Of a stretch of 64,000 bases of DNA, positions 44,813 to 52,555 are shown one piece after another (the first letter of the stretch is position 1; each line of letters starts with the position of its first letter). Location: positions 124,001-188,000 of the forward strand of contig DATJAL010000052.1 in NCBI GenBank assembly GCA_035516255.1, read 5' to 3'. Below the pieces are notes generated by a model, which saw only the letters and a list, made by a program, of their open reading frames with translations, was not told where the DNA came from and searched no databases. Both the position numbers and the translations under genes were made by a program. Source of the DNA: Chitinivibrionales bacterium. Lineage in GTDB: Bacteria > Fibrobacterota > Chitinivibrionia > Chitinivibrionales > FEN-1185.

Positions 44813-47641
44813 ATGGCTTTAAGAACTTCTATGTTAATCGCTTTAGCCGCTTTTATTTTTGCACAAAGCGGCTGGGCCGATACGTACACCGGCGAACCCA
44901 GCAACCGTATCAAGATCAACCTCGGCGCAACGGCCTGGAAACTCGTCCAATCGGACGCGGTCGGCGCCCAGGCACTGGCCTACAACGATGCCAACGCCGC
45001 GACCGTCGGCCTTCCAAACAGCATGGGCGAGGACGCGATGTTCAGCAACACCGCATCGGGCGGTGGCCCCGGGCCCGGCGGGCCCTATTGGTACCGCAAG
45101 AAGTTCACACTCGCCTCCGCCTTTGCGGACAAAAAGGTGTTTCTGGAAATCGAGGGCGCGCATCTCGGGTGCCAGGTCTATTTCAACGAGACATTGCTGC
45201 CCACCTCAAGCGCGGTCAATCCTCAGGCGACGCATGTCGTTGGTTTCATAGGGACCATTCACGACGTGACCAGCCTGGCCAAATTCGACGGCTCCGACAA
45301 CATCGTGGCCATACGCGTGGGCATGGGCGGCGGATTTTTTACCGATCCGGGTTTCTCGACCGTATTCCGGTTCGGACAGGGCTGTGCCGGCGTTTTCAGG
45401 CCCGTATGGCTGCACATCACCGACAAGGTGCACGTGCCTTCGAACGTCTATTCGAACCTCAAACAGTGGGGCACCTATGTTGCAACCACGTCGGTTGCGG
45501 CCGACCTCTCCTCGGCCGTGGTGAAGATCCTCACCAACGTGATGAACGAGAACGCCACCGACCAGACCGTCACGCTCACCACCAAGATCGTTGACCAATC
45601 GAACAACAACGTCGTGGCCTCCAAGGACGCGACCCATCTGGTCGCAGCCGGGCAGACGTACGAGTTCAACCAGACCGACACCATCGCAAATCCCAAGCTA
45701 TGGTGGCCCAACAACAGCATCTACGGCAAGCCCAACATGCACAAGGTGTATCACATTGTCAAGGTGGGCGGCGTGACCGTGGACGTGTTCGAGAGCCCCC
45801 TGGGAATCCGCACCATTACCTGGGACAAGAACTTTCCGTACATCAACGGCAAGGTCCACCACCTGTACGGCGGTGCGTCGCGCTACGACTTTCCCGCGCT
45901 CGGCACCGGCCTGCCGCCCGGCATCGAATTCAGGGACGCAAAGCTTTTGGCCGACGTGGGCGGCAACCTGTGGCGGCCCGGCCATTCATCGTGCTCGATC
46001 GGGTTCGTGAACGCGTGCGACGCCTATGGCATCATGCTCATAGACCCGAGCGGCGAGGGCGAGGGCGCCTTCGGCGGCTCGTCTCCCTCGGACGCCAAGG
46101 GCACCCTGAAATGCGAGCTCCACCGCGACATGATCATCCGCGACCGGAACCATCCCTCGCTCCTTGCCTGGGAGGCGAGCAACGGCGACATGGCGCAGGC
46201 CATGGCCGACTCGCTGCGCGGCCTGTCGAACGTCTGGGACTCGCTCAGTCCACGGGCCCAGAACCTCCGGGGCGCCCCGTTTGAAGAGGGCTTCGACGAC
46301 CTGCATTCCTGCACCTTGACAGGATGCGATGCCCAGCAGAAACCGTTCCATCCCGACTGGCCGTGGTGGGGCGCAGAGTACTGGGGTTCCCCTACGTCGC
46401 GCTTCGCGTACGACTACCAGATCCAGTTTTCGGCGGGATTCCTGCACGACTGGGCCGGCGGCATCACGAACAACTGCTTCGGCATGGTGCAGTGGTATTT
46501 CGCGGAGACGCCCGGCGAAGTGCAGACCTTCCTCGGCGGCGGCGGCACGGCCCGCTCGTTCGGCTCCTCCATGACCGATTTCAACCGCATCCCCAAGTTT
46601 CTCTATTATCAATACGGCGTGTGCTGGGTGCCCTACAGCCTGCAGCCGCGCATCGCGATCGCCAACCACTGGAACCGCTCCGGCGGCGCCGTGCGCGTCG
46701 ACGTTTGGAGCAACTGCCCCAAGGTGCGGCTCAGCCTGAACGGCACCGCAATCGGGACGCAGGCGCCCAACGGCAGGCTCGGCGCGGCCGGCGGCATCAA
46801 CGATGTGACCAACACCACCACGCAGCTGCCGTACCAGTGCACGTTTCAGAACGTGACTTGGGCGGCCGGCACGCTCAAGGCCGAAGGACTTGACTCGAGC
46901 GGAAACACGGTCTGCTCGGCCCAGCAGGTCACGGCCGGCGCGGCCGACCATGTCGTGCTGTGGGTCGACACCAACATGCAACGGCCGGGCAACGTGAAGA
47001 TCCCCATCACGGCCAACGGCACCGACGTCGCGCTTATCAAGGCCACCGTGGTCGACGCCAACGGTAACTGGTGCCCGACGGCGGACGGCGTCATCACCTG
47101 GAGCGTGGCCGGTCCCGCAACGTACCGCGGCGGCGCAGACCAGTTCGTGGGCGGAACCGGCAACGGGTGGCACTCGCCGGGCGACCCGAACCTCAACATC
47201 GAGGGCGGCATGGCTCAGGTCGCGGTGCGGTCGCAGTTCACCACCGGCACCGTCACGGTGAGCGCAACGGTGACCGGGCTGCCGACTCCCAACGCGTCGG
47301 TCTCTTATGACATCACACCGGTGCTTGACATCGTGCGCACCGACACGCTGCCCGTCACCGGCATCAGGGTGATGCCCGAGCAGCGCACTGTGGCCGCGGT
47401 GAAGGTGGCGATGTCCGGCACGGTGTTGAAATATTACCTGAACACCACCGCGGTGGTCGGCCTCGACATCATGAACGCAAACGGCAGGCTGGTGCAGCGC
47501 ATCGCGGCGTCCCGACAAAACGCCGGATGGCACCCGATCAATGCCGCGCTCTCGCAGGTGAAGGGGAGCGGCGTGCTGCTATTCAGGTTCATGGTGGACG
47601 GAAGGGCGATGAATGTCAAGCAGTTTGTTATGATGAAATAA
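44813..47641 (+). CDS. Secreted glycoside hydrolase family 2 (beta-galactosidase-like) protein, paralogue B
   Basis: A 942-residue paralogue of the protein at 29919-32765, with the same order: signal peptide (to about 22), jelly-roll sugar-binding domain (YWYRKKFTLASAFADKKV), Ig-like domain, TIM barrel (NLWRPGHSSCSIGF, NHPSLLAWEASNGD), beta-sandwich domains (RLSLNGTAIGTQ) and a secretion-like tail ending VKQFVMMK. The nucleophile candidate is Glu522 in WWGAEYWGS. The acid/base position again reads SNG (Gly458) in place of Asn-Glu. ATG 44813 follows AAAGGGGGAG. A strong terminator follows, so it is a single-gene unit. Confidence 0.87.
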   Translation: MALRTSMLIALAAFIFAQSGWADTYTGEPSNRIKINLGATAWKLVQSDAVGAQALAYNDANAATVGLPNSMGEDAMFSNTASGGGPGPGGPYWYRKKFTLASAFADKKVFLEIEGAHLGCQVYFNETLLPTSSAVNPQATHVVGFIGTIHDVTSLAKFDGSDNIVAIRVGMGGGFFTDPGFSTVFRFGQGCAGVFRPVWLHITDKVHVPSNVYSNLKQWGTYVATTSVAADLSSAVVKILTNVMNENATDQTVTLTTKIVDQSNNNVVASKDATHLVAAGQTYEFNQTDTIANPKLWWPNNSIYGKPNMHKVYHIVKVGGVTVDVFESPLGIRTITWDKNFPYINGKVHHLYGGASRYDFPALGTGLPPGIEFRDAKLLADVGGNLWRPGHSSCSIGFVNACDAYGIMLIDPSGEGEGAFGGSSPSDAKGTLKCELHRDMIIRDRNHPSLLAWEASNGDMAQAMADSLRGLSNVWDSLSPRAQNLRGAPFEEGFDDLHSCTLTGCDAQQKPFHPDWPWWGAEYWGSPTSRFAYDYQIQFSAGFLHDWAGGITNNCFGMVQWYFAETPGEVQTFLGGGGTARSFGSSMTDFNRIPKFLYYQYGVCWVPYSLQPRIAIANHWNRSGGAVRVDVWSNCPKVRLSLNGTAIGTQAPNGRLGAAGGINDVTNTTTQLPYQCTFQNVTWAAGTLKAEGLDSSGNTVCSAQQVTAGAADHVVLWVDTNMQRPGNVKIPITANGTDVALIKATVVDANGNWCPTADGVITWSVAGPATYRGGADQFVGGTGNGWHSPGDPNLNIEGGMAQVAVRSQFTTGTVTVSATVTGLPTPNASVSYDITPVLDIVRTDTLPVTGIRVMPEQRTVAAVKVAMSGTVLKYYLNTTAVVGLDIMNANGRLVQRIAASRQNAGWHPINAALSQVKGSGVLLFRFMVDGRAMNVKQFVMMK

Positions 47642-47663
47642 TGAGTTGACAAATTGGAATGAC

Positions 47664-47702
47664 AAGGTGCCGCGGGTGGAGATCCTGCGGCACCTTTTTT
47701 TT
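47664..47702 (+). terminator. Rho-independent terminator of GH2 paralogue B
   Basis: AAGGTGCCGC (47664-47673) and GCGGCACCTT (47687-47696) form a perfect 10-bp stem. The T-run extends to 47702. Confidence 0.95.
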
Positions 47703-47722
47703 AGATGCTCTCAAGCATATAA

Positions 47723-47747
47723 AAATGGGCGTTCCGCCGCTTCGCGG
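47723..47747. repeat. 25-bp dispersed repeat, copy 1
   Basis: AAATGGGCGTTCCGCCGCTT followed by CGCGG is identical to 48249-48273. The two copies flank the first STAS gene in direct orientation. The end of copy 1 continues into further GC-rich inverted complementarity (to about 47776). Confidence 0.7.
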
Positions 47748-47792
47748 GCTGTTCGCCTCGTTCGCGGACCGCCCCGATAAAGTCATAATACG

Positions 47793-48143
47793 TCAGCTCC
47801 CCACCACCTTCTGCGCGGCGAGGAACTCCTCCTCGGAATTGTACATTTTCATCAGGCGGTTGATGCCCACCAATTCGAGGAGCTTTTTCACGTCGCCGCG
47901 GTTCGCGATGACGGAGACCGACCCCCGGTGCGCCTGCACGTCGCTGAGGCAGTGCACGAAGATGCCGATGCCCGCGCTGTCAAGGTAGGTGGTTTTCTCA
48001 AGGTTGAAGGCGAAATGGTGGCGCCCCTTGCTGATGTACGCGGAAATTTCGTCGTCGAGCCGCTGCGTCATCTGCACGTTGTCGATGTCCCCGGTGATGC
48101 GGATCATCGCGATTGTTCCCGTGTCAGAGATTTCGTACTGCAT
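47793..48143 (-). CDS. STAS-domain anti-anti-sigma-factor-like protein 1
   Basis: A 116-residue single STAS domain of the SpoIIAA/RsbV type. Conserved features are the early strand MIRITGDIDNVQ and the phosphorylatable serine in TYLDSAGIG (Ser56). In this family the unphosphorylated protein sequesters an anti-sigma kinase and releases a sigma factor; the kinase and phosphatase are not in the window. A paralogue lies 340 bases upstream on the same strand. ATG 48143 has AAGGGA upstream. Confidence 0.9.
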   Translation of the reverse strand: MQYEISDTGTIAMIRITGDIDNVQMTQRLDDEISAYISKGRHHFAFNLEKTTYLDSAGIGIFVHCLSDVQAHRGSVSVIANRGDVKKLLELVGINRLMKMYNSEEEFLAAQKVVGS

Positions 48144-48248
48144 GGGAATTCCCTTCTAATCCTTCATCTTGCCTTTCAAGAGATTATACCGTTTGCCAAG
48201 GGCCATGGCAAATGATATTTATTTGTGCGTCGCAGTAAATTTAAATAT

Positions 48249-48276
48249 AAATGGGCGTTCCGCCGCTTCGCGGCGG
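48249..48276. repeat. 25-bp dispersed repeat, copy 2, with hairpin
   Basis: Identical to 47723-47747 over 25 bases. Here the end forms a perfect hairpin CCGCCG-CTTCG-CGGCGG (48260-48276). An inverted partial copy (GGAACGCCCAT plus an AT flank) is at 28465-28480. The rest of the 340-base gap between the STAS genes (48144-48484) is unremarkable. Confidence 0.65.
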
Positions 48277-48484
48277 CCACCTTTCAACTTCCAACTTTTA
48301 ACTTTAGACTCATAAGGAATGCCGCTGCGCGACGATTAAAAAGATCCGAGTAAGGAAATCTGGGAAAAATGGCGTAATCGTGTGCCACGGTCCCGGCAGT
48401 GTTTATACCCAATAATGCTGGATTTTATGATTGAATTTCAACCAGGAAAAAAAACCAAGAGGTCACATACGACATGGAAACGCG

Positions 48485-48835
48485 TCAGCTCGCCACGATC
48501 TTGTGCGCCATGAGAAACTCCTCTTCCGAATTGTACATTTTCATGAGGCGGTTGAAGCCGACCATTTCGAGGAGGCTCTGCACGTCGCTGCTGTTGGCGA
48601 TAATGGAAACAGACCCCTTACGCTCCTGGACATCGCACAGACAATGCACGAAGAGGCCGATCCCGGGGCTGTTGAGATAGGTGATTTTTTCAAGGTTGAA
48701 GGCAAAATGGCGGCGTCCTCTCCTAATATACGCTGAAATATCCTTATCGAGTTGTTGCGTCACCTGGTCATCGTCGATGTTTCCGACGATGCGGATCATC
48801 GCGAACTTCCCCGCGTCCGAGATTTCATACTTCAT
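48485..48835 (-). CDS. STAS-domain anti-anti-sigma-factor-like protein 2
   Basis: A 116-residue paralogue of the protein at 47793-48143, closely similar over its full length (RHFAFNLEK, the RLMKMYNSEEEFL ending). The phospho-site region reads TYLNSPGIG, keeping Ser56 but changing Asp55 to Asn and the following Ala to Pro, which may alter kinase recognition. ATG 48835 follows AAAGGA. Probably a tandem duplication. Confidence 0.9.
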   Translation of the reverse strand: MKYEISDAGKFAMIRIVGNIDDDQVTQQLDKDISAYIRRGRRHFAFNLEKITYLNSPGIGLFVHCLCDVQERKGSVSIIANSSDVQSLLEMVGFNRLMKMYNSEEEFLMAHKIVAS

Positions 48836-48957
48836 CCGAGTTCCTTTCGCAATTCGGGCAATGACCGGGGATCAGATTCCCCGGGGCAGCCGCTCCTTAA
48901 CGGATTGCTCCTTTTTCCAGATTTTACGTTTATTCATGGTTTGAAGCAAATGAAATT

Positions 48958-49326
48958 TCATTGCCCTATAAGCCATTGAAGCGCTTCGTCGGAATTGGAG
49001 AAGATGCGCAGATTGAAGCCGCGGTTCACGGCAACGGTCTCAAAAAACGCGTCGTCCCGCTCAAATTCCTTGAGGTCAACCAGCGCCGCACGGTTGATCA
49101 CATTGAGGTTCCGCACCGTGGGGAAAAACCTGCTCGGAATATCATAGTCCTCCCTGATGGGCAAACGGCCCTCCAGTCCGCGGATGTCAAGCAATACCTT
49201 TGAAAGCTTCTTTTCGGCGCACGCCGCGTAAATGTCGGGCACAAAGCGTATTATTGCTTCACGGGTGCGTTTTCCGATCGCGCAAACGTGCAGGATGCCG
49301 CCCTTCTCTTTATATTCCAACGGCAT
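48958..49326 (-). CDS. SpoIIAA/STAS-like protein 3
   Basis: A 122-residue protein from ATG 49326 (PLEYKEKGGILHVCAIGKRT). It has the alternating strand-helix pattern of STAS-like proteins (KVLLDIRGLEGRL, VINRAALVDLKEFERDDAFF, LRIFSNSDEALQWLIG). No serine phospho-site of the SpoIIAA type is evident, so it resembles the divergent STAS-like group of stand-alone proteins. It completes a three-gene minus-strand set with the two paralogues. The start has only a weak ribosome-binding site; the frame is open further upstream. Confidence 0.65.
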   Translation of the reverse strand: MPLEYKEKGGILHVCAIGKRTREAIIRFVPDIYAACAEKKLSKVLLDIRGLEGRLPIREDYDIPSRFFPTVRNLNVINRAALVDLKEFERDDAFFETVAVNRGFNLRIFSNSDEALQWLIGQ

Positions 49327-49967
49327 ACTTGTTCGACCTGAATAGGTTGCGCCGGTTTTCGATCCCGGCTGTTTTAAGACGATGGGAGCCTTATTGAAGA
49401 TAAAATGCAATTCGGAAGTTGATTTTGCAAAGTAATTTTCGCATGTCAAATGCCTGACATGGCCGGGCTAGTCGTTATTATTTTCTGGGCATCATCGGTT
49501 CAACAATATAGCTATAAGATTAAAGAATGTTTATTTAGGGAAACACGACCAAGATGGTCGTGGCACACGGAAGGATTATTATTCGTAGGAATAGAAAGAA
49601 AAGGTCACCCGCCCGCATGCATAGAGAGGGAAGGGAGATGAATTTGTTTTTAAATATAAACAATACGCCTTAAAAAGCCTACCTTGCAAATGCAAATGGA
49701 TATAGTATTACGGTGGTATCATTTTTTACAGGTATTGCTCCAAAATCCCATTTATAAATCGTTAATATTAAATTTAACGTTAATAGCGCCGCTATCCCCT
49801 CGACCTTGGTGTGCACATGGTCCAGCTGGACAGTGGCCCGGATTACCTCGATATCGTCGTCCATGCCGTCGAGATGCATGAGATCTTCCTTCGTTTATTT
49901 CACACCATAACTATTCCATTCATGATCGTTGTAGACAATTCGAACAGGCGAAACAATCAATGTCCCC
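49327..49967. other. Intergenic region with one perfect hairpin, no gene seen
   Basis: This 641-base gap is AT-rich with only short open frames and no ribosome-binding site worth using. CACGACCA (49544-49551) and TGGTCGTG (49555-49562) form an 8-bp hairpin with a 3-base loop and no T-run. Function unknown; it may be the end of the PBP1C transcript or a small repeat. Confidence 0.5.
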
Positions 49968-52328
49968 TCACTCATTCTTCCTAAACGCCCTAAACCTCAC
50001 CACCTCGGTCTCTCCCTCTCCGTCCTGCACCGCAAGTTTGTGCTTTCCCTCCTGTAAATCAACCGCGACGTTGTGCTGCACCACGGTCTCGGCAAGAAAT
50101 TCGCCGTCCAGGTACCAGAACAAATGCCCGCTCGGCCGCTGGTATTCGGCCTTGAAAACGATTTTCTCGTGCTCGCCCTGCAAATTCCTCGGCACGATGA
50201 TGGAAACGTTTTCAACGGGGTAAACGATCTCTATCGCGGGTTGCGGGTGGGCCACCGGGCATTTCGGGTTGTGGCGCGGAAGCGAATCGGTCTTTATGCC
50301 TTGCAGGACCAGAATGGAGCGTACCGACGGCGGGTAGATCGTTTTCACGCGCCAGACCGTGTCGATGCCGTTCCAGCAGCGCGAGCAGACCGAAAAGCCT
50401 TTTGATTTACTCACGAGGATGCGCTGATGATACGGGCACAGGGCGGTCTGGTATGCGGTCAGGGGCTGTTCGGCATGGATGGTGTCGGCGCATGCCGGGG
50501 AAGGGGAGAGGCCGCTCTGGCGGCACACCGTGACGGTGCGGAGGTCGTATTCCGGCTTTGTAAACCATAGGGGCAGCGACTTGTCGGAGAGCGCATTGAA
50601 CAGCTCGAACAGCACGGGCCCTGCCGACTGGGCGCCGCCCAATGCCGCGTTTCCCTCGCCCGTGAAATTTCCCACCCACACGGCAATGGTCCATTGCCGG
50701 TTGGTGCCGATTGCCCACGCGTCTTTCTGCCCGTAGCTGGTGCCGGTTTTCCATGCGACCGATATTTGGTTGGAAAAGAATTTCCAATAATATTCGGAGC
50801 CGGGCCGGTTGAGCTGCGATATGGTTGACAGAACGAGCCATGTGGCTCCTTCGCTGCAGATTCTTGTGGTGTCGTGCGACGCCGGGCCGGCGTATATTTG
50901 AAACGGCCGCAGTATTCCCAAATTGCCGAGGCCGCAGAACAGGCGGCCGAGTTCCCAGAGGCTCGCCTCTGCGCCGCCTAAAATCAGCGACAGGCCGTAT
51001 CCTTCGGAAGAACGGAAAAGCCCCGTGAACCCCGCGTTGCGCAGATCGGAATAAAAATCGTCAACGCCGTACCAGTATAAAAGCCGCACCATGGGCACGT
51101 TGAGCGACTGAATGAGGCTTTGCCGCATGGTGGAAAGCCCTGAAAATTCCTTTGAGGCGTTCTCGGGCGCAAAGCTGCCGTAGAACGTGGGAACGTCCTG
51201 CAGTTTCGATTCGAGAACGTACGGACCTCGGTCGAGCGTTTTCGCCACAAGATACGGTTTTAAAAGGCTTCCTGTCGAGCGCCGTGCCATAACGCCGTCC
51301 ACCTGGCCGCCGCTTGCCGTATCAAAAAAGTCCTGCGAGCCCGCGTACGCGCGGACAGCGCCGGTCTGCGTTTCCGCAACGAGCGCCGCGATGTTCTTCA
51401 CGCCTTGTGATGCGTAAAGCCTGTTGTACGTGCGCGCGATTTCCTCAACCCGCTTCTGGATGCCGGGGTCGAGCGTGGTCTTTACGATTGTCGCGTTGGT
51501 CAACGCGAGCGCGCGGATTGAAAAGTGCGGCGCCCGAAACGGCACCATGCTCGCGGCAGACGGCAGTGGCTCGCTTTGCGAGAGCATGCAGGTCATGCTG
51601 TCGATGAGTCCTCTTTTAAGCAGCGTTGCAAGGCCGCGGTCGCGTTTCTCCTTGAGTTTCGCACGCTCTTTTGCGAGATTGAGCGCGGACGGCGAATTGG
51701 GGAGCACGGTGAAGAGCGCGGCCTCTGCCCAGGTGATCTGCGAGAGCGGCTTGCCGAAATACCGCCACGACGCCGCGTGCACGCCGACGATGTTGCCGCC
51801 CATGGGAACGTGGCCGGCGTAGAGCCGGAGGATTTTCTGTTTGCTCATGTGCAGCGACAGTTTGAGCGCGCCCGCGCATTCGAGCGCTTTGTTGAGGTAG
51901 CTGCGCTTTTTCGGGTGCGACAGCCGCATCACCTGCATGGTGATGGTGGAGCCGCCGCGCACGCGGCGTCCGGTTTTAATATTGACAATGAGGGATTTCA
52001 CGAGCGCGAGCGGGTCTATTCCCAAATGCGAAAAGAAGCGCCGGTCTTCGCATGCGGTCACTGCGGCAATGTATTTGCGGGGCAGCGGGTCTTCAGGGAC
52101 CGGAAACCGTATCTGCCCGTCGGGCGCGGCGGTCACGCGCATGAGCCCGCCCCTGCAGTCGTACACCACGCGGGAATAGGACTCCTTGAACGGCGGGCCA
52201 GGGGGGATGATGAGCCAGATGGTGATGATAAGGAAGATAATGATGATCGAGGATAAGAATTTATGCTTGAGGATTAATTTGATGATGGCGGAAAATATGG
52301 ATTTATACCGTTGAAAAGTATTTGTCAT
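49968..52328 (-). CDS. pbpC: Penicillin-binding protein 1C (bifunctional glycosyltransferase/transpeptidase family)
   Basis: Membrane-anchored peptidoglycan polymerase of 786 residues. One N-terminal membrane segment (about 24-42) precedes a GT51 domain with catalytic Glu94 in CEDRRFFSHLGID and the GGSTITMQ motif. A transpeptidase domain has Ser354/Lys357 in STGSLLKP, a SLN motif near 408 and KTGTS at Lys527. The PBP1C-specific C-terminal domain (about 690-786) ends the protein. A Cys-rich linker (CRQSGLSPSPACADT) is typical. It lies downstream of the alpha-2-macroglobulin gene, the conserved PbpC-YfhM pairing, thought to repair and defend the cell wall. Confidence 0.95.
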   Translation of the reverse strand: MTNTFQRYKSIFSAIIKLILKHKFLSSIIIIFLIITIWLIIPPGPPFKESYSRVVYDCRGGLMRVTAAPDGQIRFPVPEDPLPRKYIAAVTACEDRRFFSHLGIDPLALVKSLIVNIKTGRRVRGGSTITMQVMRLSHPKKRSYLNKALECAGALKLSLHMSKQKILRLYAGHVPMGGNIVGVHAASWRYFGKPLSQITWAEAALFTVLPNSPSALNLAKERAKLKEKRDRGLATLLKRGLIDSMTCMLSQSEPLPSAASMVPFRAPHFSIRALALTNATIVKTTLDPGIQKRVEEIARTYNRLYASQGVKNIAALVAETQTGAVRAYAGSQDFFDTASGGQVDGVMARRSTGSLLKPYLVAKTLDRGPYVLESKLQDVPTFYGSFAPENASKEFSGLSTMRQSLIQSLNVPMVRLLYWYGVDDFYSDLRNAGFTGLFRSSEGYGLSLILGGAEASLWELGRLFCGLGNLGILRPFQIYAGPASHDTTRICSEGATWLVLSTISQLNRPGSEYYWKFFSNQISVAWKTGTSYGQKDAWAIGTNRQWTIAVWVGNFTGEGNAALGGAQSAGPVLFELFNALSDKSLPLWFTKPEYDLRTVTVCRQSGLSPSPACADTIHAEQPLTAYQTALCPYHQRILVSKSKGFSVCSRCWNGIDTVWRVKTIYPPSVRSILVLQGIKTDSLPRHNPKCPVAHPQPAIEIVYPVENVSIIVPRNLQGEHEKIVFKAEYQRPSGHLFWYLDGEFLAETVVQHNVAVDLQEGKHKLAVQDGEGETEVVRFRAFRKNE

Positions 52329-52371
52329 GAAAAAATATTTTCGGTTGCAATAGATTTTCTTTTAACCGTCA

Positions 52372-52479
52372 CGCCTCATCCCCAGCCCTTCTCCACAGCG
52401 TGGAGAAGGGAGCAGAAAACTGTTTTCCCCTCTCCGCTTGTGGAGAGGGGACGGCCGCTTGCGGCCCGGGAGTGAGGCG
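52372..52479. repeat. Cloverleaf-like repeat between the alpha-2-macroglobulin and pbpC genes
   Basis: An outer stem CGCCTCA/TGAGGCG (52372-52378 / 52473-52479) encloses three successive hairpins. These are CCCTTCTCCAC-agc-GTGGAGAAGGG (52386-52410), CCCCTCTCC...GGAGAGGGG (52427-52450) and GGCCGC-tt-GCGGCC (52453-52466). Similar CTCTCC/GGAGAG palindromes are common in intergenic mobile repeats of many bacteria. It is followed by GGGGG/CCCCC complementarity near 52525-52540 before the gene stop at 52556. Confidence 0.75.
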
Positions 52480-52555
52480 ACGGTTGCCCGCGAGCGGTTG
52501 AACGGCGGAAGCCGCACCCCAGGGGGAGCCTTCCCCCACCAGATAAACTTTATCT

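Noticed and set aside
49679-49879. A 66-residue minus-strand frame in the STAS-pbpC gap
   Set aside because: No ribosome-binding site, no recognisable pattern and low-complexity AT-rich context.
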